Shown here: piece after piece, positions 6,283 through 13,497 of the stretch
Layout: every line of letters begins with the position of its first letter
Position numbering within the stretch: position 1 is the stretch's first letter
Assembly (NCBI GenBank): GCA_900770945.1
Contig: CAAGME010000050.1
Span: 1-13,501, forward strand
Length of the DNA: 13,501 nucleotides
Reading direction: 5' to 3'
Source: Clostridia bacterium
GTDB lineage: Bacteria > Bacillota > Clostridia > Christensenellales > Borkfalkiaceae
Translations under genes and position numbers: made by a program
The notes under the pieces: generated by a model
The model's input: the letters and a program-made list of their open reading frames with translations, nothing else
Databases searched by the model: none
What the model was told of the DNA's origin: nothing

Positions 6283-7596
6283 ATGAAAAAGAGATTTTTA
6301 AGTCTTGCCCTGGCAATCGTACTGGTTATTTGCGCGTTTGCAACGCTTTCCGCATGCGGAAGAAAACTGAAGGACAGAGAGATAACCCCGACGATTGAAG
6401 ATATCTGGCAGGACCATACGGGAATGGTCTATGCCGAAGTGGGAAATCTCGGCGATTACTTAAAAGATAAAGATGCGGGGAAAGAAATGCATTTTTCCAT
6501 AAACGGTGGCGAGTGGTGCCGTGGATTTTCTTGGTGGGAGTCCGAGGAAAATCCGGGAAACTGCATTTACGCTTTTCTCTCTACGAAAAGCGAAGAAGAA
6601 AAAATAACCGAATATCTGACAGAAGGAGAGGCGTTGCATATTCAGCCGGGGACGACTATAAACGTATCCGCCCGCACACCGAAAAATTACTATTACAAGC
6701 CGAGCGCCGAATCCGAGCAAAAGACATATACGTTGAAATCGAAGCTGCAAAATGCGCTTTCTTGGTCTCTTCCTATTAGTCGGTTTAGCCGAGACGTTGA
6801 TTCTTCGGGCTTTCGGTTCTCTCACGATGCGGAAACGCAAGACGAAAAAAAGTTCGTGTTTTATTACCATAAAAGCAATCCGCGCATTGTGGAAATAGGC
6901 GTTCCCGCAAGTGCTTGGGACGAGAGCGAGAAAATGTACCGCCATTATATAAGGGAATTGACCGAAGAGGAAAAAGCAACGGTTGCAGGTTTCGGGCTGG
7001 AATACAAGGTGATACCGTACAACGAAAGATATCTGAAAAACCATGATGACGGAGGAAAGTCCGTTGACTGTGATCTTTTGGAACGGGAAGAAACCGAAGG
7101 AAAACCTTCGACGTACGGGTGGACTTCAATGCTGAATCTGCAAGAATCCCACGTCTGGGAGTTTATGCCAAACGATGCAATGCGGGTGAAAGGCTTTGTT
7201 TTCCTCGTAAGGCAAAGGGCAACGAAGGACGCCGTTCAGTCGCAAACAATGGCGTTCCGGTATAATTATAGCTGGGAAATAGTAGGCGAATATCGCAAAA
7301 TAACCGCCGAGCAAGCATATGAAATGATGAATACGCAAGAAGTCGTAATTGTGGACGTCCGCACGCAAAGCGAGTATGACGAAAGGCATATTCAAAACGC
7401 CGTGCTTATTCCAAACGAAACGATAGGCAGCGACCCTCCCACAAATCTTCCCGACAAAAACGCAATTATTCTTGTGTACTGCCGTAGCGGAAGAAGAAGC
7501 GAAGAGGCGGCAAGAAAGTTGGTAAATCTCGGTTACGTAAGCGTCTATGATTTCGGCGGCATAAACGACTGGACATACGACACGGTCACGGATTAA
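6283..7596 (+). CDS. secreted lipoprotein with C-terminal rhodanese domain
   Basis: The 437-residue protein begins with a lipoprotein signal peptide: basic MKKR, a hydrophobic core, and lipobox LSAC with C25 as the lipidated residue. Residues about 26-335 are an unrecognised extracytoplasmic region rich in aromatic and charged residues. Residues about 338-437 form a single rhodanese domain: ITAEQAYEMM, the VDVRTQSEYDERHI strand-helix, and the active loop CRSGRRS with C400, ending in the usual GGINDW. Rhodaneses carry sulfane sulfur on this cysteine. Here the domain would sit outside the membrane, tethered by lipid, where a free persulfide needs protection or reduction. GGAGG (6270-6274) is 8 nt before ATG. 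Substrate and partners are unknown; a role in envelope thiol chemistry is only inferred. Confidence 0.85.
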   Translation: MKKRFLSLALAIVLVICAFATLSACGRKLKDREITPTIEDIWQDHTGMVYAEVGNLGDYLKDKDAGKEMHFSINGGEWCRGFSWWESEENPGNCIYAFLSTKSEEEKITEYLTEGEALHIQPGTTINVSARTPKNYYYKPSAESEQKTYTLKSKLQNALSWSLPISRFSRDVDSSGFRFSHDAETQDEKKFVFYYHKSNPRIVEIGVPASAWDESEKMYRHYIRELTEEEKATVAGFGLEYKVIPYNERYLKNHDDGGKSVDCDLLEREETEGKPSTYGWTSMLNLQESHVWEFMPNDAMRVKGFVFLVRQRATKDAVQSQTMAFRYNYSWEIVGEYRKITAEQAYEMMNTQEVVIVDVRTQSEYDERHIQNAVLIPNETIGSDPPTNLPDKNAIILVYCRSGRRSEEAARKLVNLGYVSVYDFGGINDWTYDTVTD

Positions 7597-7657
7597 AAGA
7601 AAGTTATAACCGCCGGACAGAAATGATATAACTCGACGAATCGGATGTGGAAAACAT

Positions 7658-7674
7658 TGCTTTGCGGTAAAGCA
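7658..7674 (-). terminator. hairpin directly after the Crp/Fnr gene stop
   Basis: TGCTTT and AAAGCA pair around a 5-nt loop immediately after the minus-strand stop (7675-7677). On the minus strand it is followed by ATGTTTTCC, a modest T tract. It lies in the gap between two convergent genes. Confidence 0.45.
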
Positions 7675-8334
7675 TCAAAACACTTCGGAATCATCGACGA
7701 CAAAATGATTCTTTTCGTATTTTATAATACCGTCTTTCTGCATTTTGGAAAGCTCGTTGCAAAGCGCACTGCGTTCCACGTTGAGATAGTCGGCAAGTTG
7801 TTGACGGCTGTAAGGGATATCGAATGAAAAACTATCCGTTTTTTTGATGTATTCCGAAAAAAGAGAAAGAAGCCGTTGCCTGATCGATTTGGGCATAATG
7901 TGCAGCATTCTTTTGGAAAGTCGCAGGTTTTTTTCGGCGCAAAGAGAAAGCAGATTTTGTATCAGCTTGGTGTGGGCGGCGCAGGTACGCGAGCACGGGT
8001 GTGAAATACAACGCATACTGACAAGAAGCACTGTCGAATCCTCTGCGCAAAGGACGTTGACCGTCATCGGCTCTCCCGGTATGCAGGCGAACGCTTCGGC
8101 AAAGGTACCGCCAACGCCTATGCGACTTATCACGCTGTTGTTTCCCCACACGTCGCTCAGCTCTATTATCACCGCGCCCGAAAGCACGATGCCTATATAT
8201 TCCGTCGGATTGCCTTCTTTAAGAACATACTCTCCCTTTTTGAATGCGATTTCCTTCGTTTCAAAGCAACCGATAAGGGACTCGATTTTCGGTTCTTCTA
8301 TTCCGCGGAAAAGCTGCGTGTTGGATAATTTCAT
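7675..8334 (-). CDS. Crp/Fnr-family transcriptional regulator
   Basis: The 219-residue protein has a cyclic-nucleotide-type beta-roll sensor (about 10-110), a dimerisation helix (about 120-145) and a C-terminal winged helix-turn-helix (about 174-205, SRQQLADYLNVERSALCNEL). The beta-roll lacks an obvious cAMP-binding RxS motif. A cysteine group C109-x4-C114-x3-C118 sits at the junction with the dimerisation helix and may bind an Fe-S cluster or sense redox; this is not shown. At the positions of FNR E209, S212 and R213 it has S189, C192 and N193, so it should not read the FNR box TTGAT. CGGAG (8345-8341) precedes the ATG. It diverges from the ferredoxin gene and is the likely controller of that operon. 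Such regulators commonly neighbour hybrid-cluster-protein loci in clostridia, but no hcp gene is visible here. Confidence 0.85.
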   Translation of the reverse strand: MKLSNTQLFRGIEEPKIESLIGCFETKEIAFKKGEYVLKEGNPTEYIGIVLSGAVIIELSDVWGNNSVISRIGVGGTFAEAFACIPGEPMTVNVLCAEDSTVLLVSMRCISHPCSRTCAAHTKLIQNLLSLCAEKNLRLSKRMLHIMPKSIRQRLLSLFSEYIKKTDSFSFDIPYSRQQLADYLNVERSALCNELSKMQKDGIIKYEKNHFVVDDSEVF

Positions 8335-8349
8335 AAAAAACTCCGTTTT

Positions 8350-8365
8350 TGTTGTTGTAACAACA
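8350..8365. promoter_or_regulatory. candidate operator of the Crp/Fnr regulator
   Basis: TGTTGTTGTAACAACA is a perfect inverted repeat with 6-base arms and a 4-base centre, the geometry of Crp/Fnr sites. Its centre (8357.5) is about 41.5 bp before the expected start near 8399 of the rightward promoter, the class II activator position. It falls about +8 to +23 of the leftward promoter, where binding would repress the regulator gene. Confidence 0.7.
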
Positions 8366-8379
8366 GATTTTCATTTATG

Positions 8380-8408
8380 ATTATAGTATAATCGGAGTGC
8401 AAAGTCAA
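8380..8408 (-). promoter_or_regulatory. promoter of the Crp/Fnr gene
   Basis: Read on the minus strand: TTGACT (8408-8403), a 17-bp spacer and TATAAT (8385-8380). Near-consensus, so expression should not need an activator. Confidence 0.75.
8387..8392 (+). promoter_or_regulatory. -10 element of the ferredoxin operon promoter
   Basis: TATAAT lies 35 bp before the ATG at 8427. No -35 hexamer is found at 16-18 bp (the region reads CAGATT), which fits an activator-dependent promoter served by the operator at 8350-8365. It lies within the spacer of the opposing promoter. Confidence 0.65.
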
Positions 8409-8426
8409 GAATCGGAGGTAAAGAAG

Positions 8427-9149
8427 ATGATAAGACGCATTATTAAGATCGACAAAGAAAAGTGCAACGGTTGCGGCGCGTGCGCAGACGCTTGCCACGA
8501 GGGCGCGATAGGAATGCTTGACGGCAAAGCGGAACTTTTGCGCGACGACTATTGCGACGGACTCGGCGATTGTTTGCCGGCGTGTCCTACGGGTGCGATA
8601 TCTTTTGTGGAAAGAGAAGCGGCGGAGTACGACGAAGCGGCGGTTATGGAAAACAAAAAGAAAAAAGGGGATAAAAATACGCACTCGCACGACCATACGC
8701 ACGCTCACGGCGGTTGCCCCGGGAGCAGAATGAGACAGATGTCGCCCCGTCCCGTCGAAGAAAAAACTTCAAAAGAAAGTGCTTCTCAACTTGCGCAATG
8801 GCCGTGCCAGATAAAGCTCGTGCCGGTAAACGCACCGTATTTTGACGGCGCAAAACTGTTGATTGCGGCGGACTGCACCGCTTATGCCTACGCCTCTTTT
8901 CACGACGAGTTTATGTCGGGAAGAATCACGCTTATAGGTTGTCCGAAGCTCGACAGCGTGGATTACAGCGAAAAACTGACGGAAATTCTGACGGCAAACG
9001 ACGTAAAGAGCGTGGCGATCGTACGTATGGAAGTTCCTTGTTGCGCAGGGCTCGAACAGGCGACGAAAAACGCATTGCAACGAAGCGGAAAATTCATTCC
9101 GTGGCAGGTGGTAATCGTATCGGTGGACGGACAAATTTTAAGCGATTGA
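8427..9149 (+). CDS. 4Fe-4S ferredoxin-domain protein with His-rich linker
   Basis: The 240-residue protein starts at ATG 8427 with GGAGG (8414-8418) 8 nt upstream; the longer frame from GTG 8397 overlaps the promoter. The N-terminal domain has one complete cluster motif (C13, C16, C19, C23) and a second, CDGLGDCLPACP (C43, C49, C53), where the expected fourth cysteine is L46. That second site could hold a 3Fe-4S cluster or use another ligand. Residues 85-97 form a histidine-rich linker, THSHDHTHAHGGC, likely metal-binding. The C-terminal domain (about 116-240) has LLIAADCTAYAY, a GCPK motif and a PCC pair (C205, C206). From memory this whole architecture is a conserved clostridial family beside Crp/Fnr regulators and hybrid cluster proteins. 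An electron-transfer or metal-cluster role is likely; its precise function is unknown. Confidence 0.85.
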   Translation: MIRRIIKIDKEKCNGCGACADACHEGAIGMLDGKAELLRDDYCDGLGDCLPACPTGAISFVEREAAEYDEAAVMENKKKKGDKNTHSHDHTHAHGGCPGSRMRQMSPRPVEEKTSKESASQLAQWPCQIKLVPVNAPYFDGAKLLIAADCTAYAYASFHDEFMSGRITLIGCPKLDSVDYSEKLTEILTANDVKSVAIVRMEVPCCAGLEQATKNALQRSGKFIPWQVVIVSVDGQILSD

Positions 9150-9160
9150 AAGGTGTGACT

Positions 9161-9503
9161 ATGAAAAATATAACGTGGAAAGACAAAATCGCACGCTTTC
9201 ATATGAGACGAGACTTTTGTTGTCACTTGCAAACGCTGTTGGGGCGGGCAGAATGCGTCAGGCGGTACGAGAGCTCGTAAAAGCATATATTCACGGCATA
9301 TCGAGCAAAGAGTTGGGCGATGTCTTCGAGCTTCCGGTGTGGAATCAGAGAGTAGGGTTTTCAGCTCGGAGATAGGACCTTCGGCGTTGTTTTCGGCATA
9401 CAAACTCATCAAAAATGGCGAGAAACAAGGTAAATCGCGCGACGAAATATGCCTTGCCTTGAGAGAGAGGTTCGGCGAGAAGAACGAAGAAGTGCACGTA
9501 TAA
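9161..9503 (+). pseudogene. small conserved hypothetical gene with two frameshifts
   Basis: ATG 9161 follows the ferredoxin stop by 11 bp with an AAAGG-type site. The reading frame begins MKNITWKDKIARF. After about base 9200 the sense continues one frame over as YETRLLLSLANAVGAG and then KELGDVFELPVWNQ, which stops at 9373-9375. A third frame, from about 9360, gives SSEIGPSALFSAYKLIKNG and ends at TAA 9501-9503. Both changes are -1 shifts, so two bases appear lost. Joined, they give a helical protein of about 113 residues that I recall only as an uncharacterised neighbour in this kind of operon. Either the gene is dead or the assembly has two indels; the protein-like quality of all three parts suggests recent loss or sequencing error. 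Confidence 0.6.
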
Positions 9504-9532
9504 GACAAAATATTTTTAAGGAGTAAATAAAA

Positions 9533-10042
9533 ATGAACGAAAATGTAGCAAAACTTTTGAACGAGCAGGTAAATAAGGAGTTTTACTCGGCGTATCTCTA
9601 TCTCGATTTCGCCAATTATTATGCAGAAGTGGGGCTTGACGGCTTTGAAAACTGGTACAGAGTACAGGCGCAGGAAGAGAGAGATCACGCAATGCTGTTC
9701 TTTCAATATCTTCTGAACAATGAAGTAAAAGTTACTTTTGATGCGATCGCAAAACCCGAATGGGAGCGCGGCGATAATATGACGCCCCTTAAAAAAGCAC
9801 TCGAACACGAAAAATACGTTACTGCCTCCATAAACGATATTTATACGGCGGCTTATGAAGCGAGGGACTTTCGCACCATGCAATTGCTTGATTGGTTTGT
9901 AAAAGAACAGGGCGAAGAGGAAAAGAACGCGTCGGATATGATTACCAAAATAGAATTGTTCGGCACCGACGCGAAGGGGCTTTATATGCTCAACAGCGAA
10001 CTGAAAGCCCGTGTGTACGCCGCACCTTCGCTTGTGTTGTGA
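9533..10042 (+). CDS. ftnA: ferritin (FtnA type, non-haem)
   Basis: The 169-residue protein has the usual length and four-helix layout of bacterial ferritin. Ferroxidase-centre residues match E. coli FtnA with an offset of one: E16, E49 and H52 (from EERDHA), E93, Q126 and E129. The C-terminal GLYMLNSELKARVY helix is also typical. No haem-binding methionine pattern of bacterioferritin was identified. It oxidises Fe(II) and stores Fe(III) as mineral in a 24-subunit cytoplasmic shell, and also limits peroxide damage. AAGGAG (9518-9523) lies 9 nt before ATG. No separate promoter was found after the broken small gene, so it is probably transcribed from the Crp/Fnr-controlled promoter. Confidence 0.93.
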   Translation: MNENVAKLLNEQVNKEFYSAYLYLDFANYYAEVGLDGFENWYRVQAQEERDHAMLFFQYLLNNEVKVTFDAIAKPEWERGDNMTPLKKALEHEKYVTASINDIYTAAYEARDFRTMQLLDWFVKEQGEEEKNASDMITKIELFGTDAKGLYMLNSELKARVYAAPSLVL

Positions 10043-10063
10043 TGAGTTGTTTCCGTTGTCGTC

Positions 10064-10090
10064 GACGCTTGCACCACAAGCGTCTTGTTT
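10064..10090 (+). terminator. intrinsic terminator after ferritin
   Basis: GACGCTTG (10064-10071) pairs with CAAGCGTC (10077-10084) around CACCA and is followed by TTGTTT. A TTGACA hexamer starts at 10089, but no good -10 element follows it. Confidence 0.7.
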
Positions 10091-10234
10091 GACAAAAAGA
10101 GAAAACGGCGCAAATTAATTCGTCACCGGGTTTATAGGTGAAGTAAAAAAAAGAACGGCGATAGAATCGGCAGAAACCGAAGAGGAAACACAAAACACTT
10201 TTAAAAAATAAGAATTAAAACAAGGAGAACACAA

Positions 10235-10843
10235 ATGAATTTGTTGTTTAAGATTTCATACGGCTTGTTTGTTCTTTGTGCAAAAGCCGGCAAAGAAGAA
10301 AGCGGGTGCATTATAAACACGTTTTTGCAACAAACATCTGTGCCCGAAACCTTTAGCGTTACGGTAAACAAACGGAATTTCTCGCACGATCTGGTAGAGC
10401 AAAGCGGAGAATGCGTCGTTGCGATTCTTTCGACGGAAACGGATTTTGAAACGATAAAAAGATTCGGCATGCAGTCGGGGAGGATTGTCGATAAGTTTGA
10501 CGGAATCGATTTTAAGACGGCGAGTATCGGAATTAAAGTTCCGTATATAAAGGGTATCATGGGATATTTTGCGCTTAAAGTTTTGAAAACCGTCGATATG
10601 GGTACGCACACGATGTTCGTGCTTTCGGCAGTCGAAAACAAGGCTTTTGTCGAAAGCGGCGACGCACTCACTTACGACTATTATCAGAACTTTATAAAAC
10701 CTAAACCCGAGATTAAAACGATAGAAAAAACGGAAAAGTGGGTTTGCAAAATCTGCGGATACATTCACGAAGGACCTTTGCCTCCGGATTTTATCTGTCC
10801 GCTTTGTAAGCATCCGGCATCGGATTTTGAAAAAGTACAATAG
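10235..10843 (+). CDS. flavin reductase-rubredoxin fusion (high-molecular-weight rubredoxin)
   Basis: The 202-residue protein joins an FMN-binding split-barrel flavin reductase domain (about 1-155, starting LLFKISYGLFVLCAK and with the NTFLQQTSVPETFSVTVNK core) to a short rubredoxin domain. The rubredoxin iron ligands are C171, C174, C188 and C191, in WVCKICGYIHEG and FICPLCKHPASDF. In Moorella and related anaerobes this fusion (Hrb) passes electrons from NADH to flavodiiron proteins that reduce O2 or NO. No flavodiiron gene is in this window. AAGGAG (10222-10227) is 7 nt before ATG. The next gene was ccdA, now truncated, so the locus was a redox-stress operon. Confidence 0.9.
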   Translation: MNLLFKISYGLFVLCAKAGKEESGCIINTFLQQTSVPETFSVTVNKRNFSHDLVEQSGECVVAILSTETDFETIKRFGMQSGRIVDKFDGIDFKTASIGIKVPYIKGIMGYFALKVLKTVDMGTHTMFVLSAVENKAFVESGDALTYDYYQNFIKPKPEIKTIEKTEKWVCKICGYIHEGPLPPDFICPLCKHPASDFEKVQ

Positions 10844-10900
10844 TATGAGAGTGACGGCAGAACCCGGATTATAACGAAAATACTAAAAGGAGGAAAATGA

Positions 10901-11017
10901 ATGCAGTATCTATTAACGTTTCTGGAAGGGCTTGCGTCGTTTATTTCCCCTTGCCTTTTGCCTATGATACCGTTGTATCTTTCGTACCGTACTACGTTCG
11001 AGGTTGAACCTATCTGA
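10901..11017 (+). pseudogene. ccdA: 5' fragment of ccdA (thiol-disulfide transport)
   Basis: The ORF has a strong site AAAGGAGG (10886-10893) 7 nt before ATG and starts MQYLLTFLEG followed by SFISPCLLPMIPLYLSY. That is the first helix of CcdA/DsbD-type membrane proteins, with the proline-flanked cysteine C18 that carries electrons across the membrane. Homology ends at Y29 (base 10987). Nine unrelated codons follow before TGA at 11015-11017. About 200 residues, including the second catalytic cysteine, are missing, so the product cannot work. The break coincides with the 3' part of a minus-strand gene. Confidence 0.7.
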
Positions 11018-11299
11018 GCAGAAGGCGAAAAAATACCCGCTCCAACAATTACCCGCGCCCAAAGTTTTTTCAAAGCCGAACCGTTCCTTAAAATCCAAAT
11101 GACTTAGTTTTACAATATCTTCCGCCATAGAGTAAGTTTGCGAACGATAAAAATCTATCAGCTTTGCGCCGATAAAGAACTTATCGTCTTTTTCGCGTTC
11201 GAGCTTGTTCTTTAAATCGCTTTCATATGCCGCGCAAGCTTCTTTCTTGTCTTTAGTTGTTGTAATATTTGCGAATTTATAAAAATTGAAATCAATCAT
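10988..11299 (-). pseudogene. 3'-truncated hypothetical gene
   Basis: The minus-strand gene starts at ATG 11299-11297 with AAGGAG (11312-11307) 7 nt upstream. About 104 codons look genuine: a charged helical N-terminal half (KDKKEACAAYESDLKNKLE) and a C-terminal part with GAGNCWSGYFFAFCSDRF. The frame then stays open to 10913 only by reading through the antisense of ccdA, so the native end is missing. I do not recognise the family. Its start signals are good, so a fused product could be made. Confidence 0.5.
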
Positions 11300-11311
11300 G
11301 CGTAATCTCCT

Positions 11312-11372
11312 TTAAAAGAGAAAAGGCTGTTCGAATTATGCCTTTTATAACTAAAAAGAATCGAACAGCCTT
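11312..11372 (-). terminator. long-stem intrinsic terminator between the minus-strand genes
   Basis: AAGGCTGTTCGA (11323-11334) and TCGAACAGCCTT (11361-11372) are perfect 12-base arms around a 26-nt loop. Read on the minus strand, the stem is followed by TTCTCTTTT. It ends transcription of the 11381-11944 gene or attenuates the gene at 11299. Confidence 0.75.
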
Positions 11373-11380
11373 GTTAAAGA

Positions 11381-11944
11381 TTATGCTTTTGCTTTCTGAA
11401 GCTCGTGTTTCATGAAGCGCAAATAGTTTTCCATAAGAGACTTATCGCTTGCGCGTATAGGTCTGACGGGGACTTGCCATTCGAAGCCTTCGTCGTCCGT
11501 ATGGGAAGCATAATAGCTTATCCAGGAACGCTTGTTACCGAGTTCGTCGGTATTATGATCTTCTTTGAAGTTAAACATAAGCTTGTTTTTTGCCTGAGCG
11601 AAAAGCGTTTCGAGTTGGTCATAGCCGTCTCTATCCGCCGCTTTGAAATGAACGTGCTTTACTTTCCCGCAAAAGGCAACCGGAACGATATATTCGTAAT
11701 AAGTGTTAGCGCCGACGGTATACGAGCCGCCGCGAACAAAGAACATGGGCGGGTACTTTACAGCGATATCGCCAACTTCTCCGTCGTCGCCGACAATGGT
11801 TTTTGCCGCAAGTTCTTCCGCCGCTTCAATCGCAAGTTGCGACTGACTTTTATTGCCAATCGGTTGTTGTAATGTTTCGGTTTTGATTTCGGCTTCGATT
11901 TCGGTTTTTGCTTTTGTTTCCACATTTTCATTCTGTTTAACCAT
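11381..11944 (-). CDS. hypothetical protein in the inserted segment
   Basis: The 187-residue protein starts at ATG 11944-11942 with AAGGAG (11960-11955) 10 nt upstream. Residues 1-30 are low-complexity Lys/Glu/Thr (KTEIEAEIKTET), probably disordered. The rest looks like a compact globular domain with many beta-type segments (MFFVRGGSYTVGANTYYEY, then VPVAFCGKVKHVHFKAADRD) and a helical C terminus. No signal peptide or membrane segment. The family is not recognised. With its truncated minus-strand neighbour it fills a segment between two cut genes, which suggests a leftover of a mobile element or plasmid-type module, but no integrase or transposase is present. Confidence 0.65.
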   Translation of the reverse strand: MVKQNENVETKAKTEIEAEIKTETLQQPIGNKSQSQLAIEAAEELAAKTIVGDDGEVGDIAVKYPPMFFVRGGSYTVGANTYYEYIVPVAFCGKVKHVHFKAADRDGYDQLETLFAQAKNKLMFNFKEDHNTDELGNKRSWISYYASHTDDEGFEWQVPVRPIRASDKSLMENYLRFMKHELQKAKA

Positions 11945-12049
11945 AATGAAATTACTCCTTTGCGGCTTCTCACCGCGTAAAAAAATATTCTTCGAAAGGC
12001 GACGTAAGGATTTTTAACCCTTTTACCCCCTTCCGCAGAATAATATACA

Positions 12050-13246
12050 ATATACACCGCCGATTTTTCGGCAAAGTTGTCCTCCAGAGAGACGAGCAAT
12101 CCGCTTACGGAGACGAGTCGGGAAATCATTGAAAACCAAAAGAACAGACCGGCGCCGACGTCGAAATCACAGAACGGAATACAATTGTATGAATTGCGTG
12201 GCTTGTCCGTAGGAGATGAACGCTGGGACGAGATTGTCGGACGGGTTACCGTGAAGGATATGTGGTCACTGATCAGCATGGGTGCATTTAACACCAAAGA
12301 GATCACCTACGTCGGGAAGCCAAAAACCATGGATACGGACGGCCCTGCAGGATTCGTGAATTTTATGAGCGGAACCGGGGAGATTTACGACACGACTTTT
12401 TATTGTAGTGAGTGTGTGGTCGGCGCGACGTGGAACGTGGATCTGGCGTATGAAATGGGCGTGGCGATCGGAGACGAAGGACTGATGGGCGACAGACGTG
12501 ACAGCGATAGCGCGAAATGGAGAACGTACAGCGGCTTGTACGCGCCGGGGGTCAATTTGCATAGAACGCCGTTCGGCGGCAGAAATCCGGAATACTACTC
12601 CGAGGATCCCGTTCTTTCGGGAGAACTGGCTGCAAAAGTCATCGAAGGGGCGCAGAGCAAGGGCGTGTATATGTTCATGAAACATTTTGCCGTCAACGAG
12701 CAGGAAACGCACCGTGGCGGCGTGTGCACATGGGTAAGCGAGCAGGCTTTACGGGAACTGTACCTGAAACCATTTGAAATTGCAATAAAAAAAGGGAAAG
12801 CAACTGCGGTAATGTCCAGCTTTACTCGGTTAGGGGCGGTATGGACGGGTGGCAGCTACGAGTTATTGACCGAAGTTTTGCGCAACGAATGGGGATTCAA
12901 AGGAATGGTTATTACCGACTTTGCGTCCGGACAGAGCCATATGAACATCAGGCAGATGCTGTATGCCGGAGGAGATTTATGGTTGGATACCATCAATCCG
13001 GGAGATAGTTATAGAGCAAATAATCCCGTAGACGTATATTGCATTCAAGAGGCGACGAAACATATTTTGTATACGGTTGCAAACAGCAATGCAATGAACG
13101 GCATCGGCGAAGGCGTTATTTATGAAATGCAGATGTCTTATTGGAGAATGGGGTTGATTGCACTCGACATCGTCGTCGGACTTGCGCTCGTCGCATGGTT
13201 GGTTGTTCTGCTGTTAAATAAACAAAAACAGGAACTTTCTCAATGA
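12050..13246 (+). pseudogene. 5'-truncated GH3 glycoside hydrolase, membrane-anchored
   Basis: The frame opens after TAA at 12041-12043; protein-like sequence begins near 12050 (YTADFSAKLSSRE). The remainder is the TIM-barrel domain of family 3 glycosidases in the reversed-domain type known from Ruminococcus and Butyrivibrio: GKPKTMDTDGPAGF, HRTPFGGRNPEYYSEDP, the KHF-x4-QE motif, and nucleophile region GMVITDF. The predicted nucleophile is D281, counting from TTG 12077. A single C-terminal transmembrane helix (MGLIALDIVVGLALVAWLVV) and short tail anchor it. In this type the beta-sandwich domain bearing the acid/base glutamate is N-terminal, and here it is absent with the signal region. TTG 12077 has no clear ribosome site. 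The product is probably inactive. Confidence 0.75.
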
Positions 13247-13252
13247 AATAAA

Positions 13253-13276
13253 GGCTCTTTGTCAAATGTCGGGGTG
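13253..13276. mobile_element. possible ISL3-type terminal inverted repeat
   Basis: GGCTCTTTGTCAA at 13253-13265, followed by a GGGGTG block, resembles from memory the ends of ISL3-family elements. It starts 6 bp after the GH3 stop. No transposase and no partner repeat are in the window. Confidence 0.25.
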
Positions 13277-13327
13277 TAAGTTCTGAAAAAAAGAATTCAC
13301 AAAAAAATATGAACGTTTAGATTTAGG

Positions 13328-13356
13328 CTTGCAGGAGGTACCTCCTGCAAGTTTTT
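13328..13356 (+). terminator. perfect-palindrome terminator
   Basis: CTTGCAGGAGGT (13328-13339) and its exact reverse complement (13340-13351) are followed by TTTTT. It is the strongest terminator in the window, 81 bp after the GH3 stop. Confidence 0.8.
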
Positions 13357-13375
13357 ACTCTTTTTATCAAACAAA

Positions 13376-13497
13376 CAGGCTACTTTAGCAGCAGCCTGAA
13401 AAATCATTGCGGTTGGCGGTCAATTCACCGTGCGAATAGCACTGCAAGTAATATGCCCTTTTAGGGCTACCACAAACTACGCGTTGAACGCGTAGTT
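13376..13497. repeat. cluster of three hairpins, possible IS200/IS605-type end
   Basis: CAGGCT/AGCCTG (13376-13398, 11-nt loop), GCCCT-TTT-AGGGC (13455-13467) and AACTACGCGT-TGA-ACGCGTAGTT (13475-13497) follow one another with no coding sequence. The last has a perfect 10-bp stem and a 3-nt loop. Subterminal hairpins of this kind occur at IS200/IS605 ends; the rest of any element would lie beyond the window. Confidence 0.35.

Noticed and set aside
7602..7633. AGTTATA/TATAACT inverted repeat after the rhodanese gene
   Set aside because: AT-rich stem, 18-nt loop and no T tract; poor terminator candidate.
8397..8426. Upstream GTG extension of the ferredoxin gene
   Set aside because: It overlaps the -10 region and predicted transcription start; ATG 8427 has GGAGG at proper spacing.
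8963..9883. 306-codon minus-strand ORF
   Set aside because: Antisense to the ferredoxin, broken small gene and ferritin; no start signals, and the product resembles no protein.
10119..10211. 30-codon open stretch ending 23 bp before the rubredoxin fusion gene (ends NTFKK)
   Set aside because: It looks faintly like a protein C terminus, but has no start codon and no family match; may be a gene remnant, not supported enough to call.
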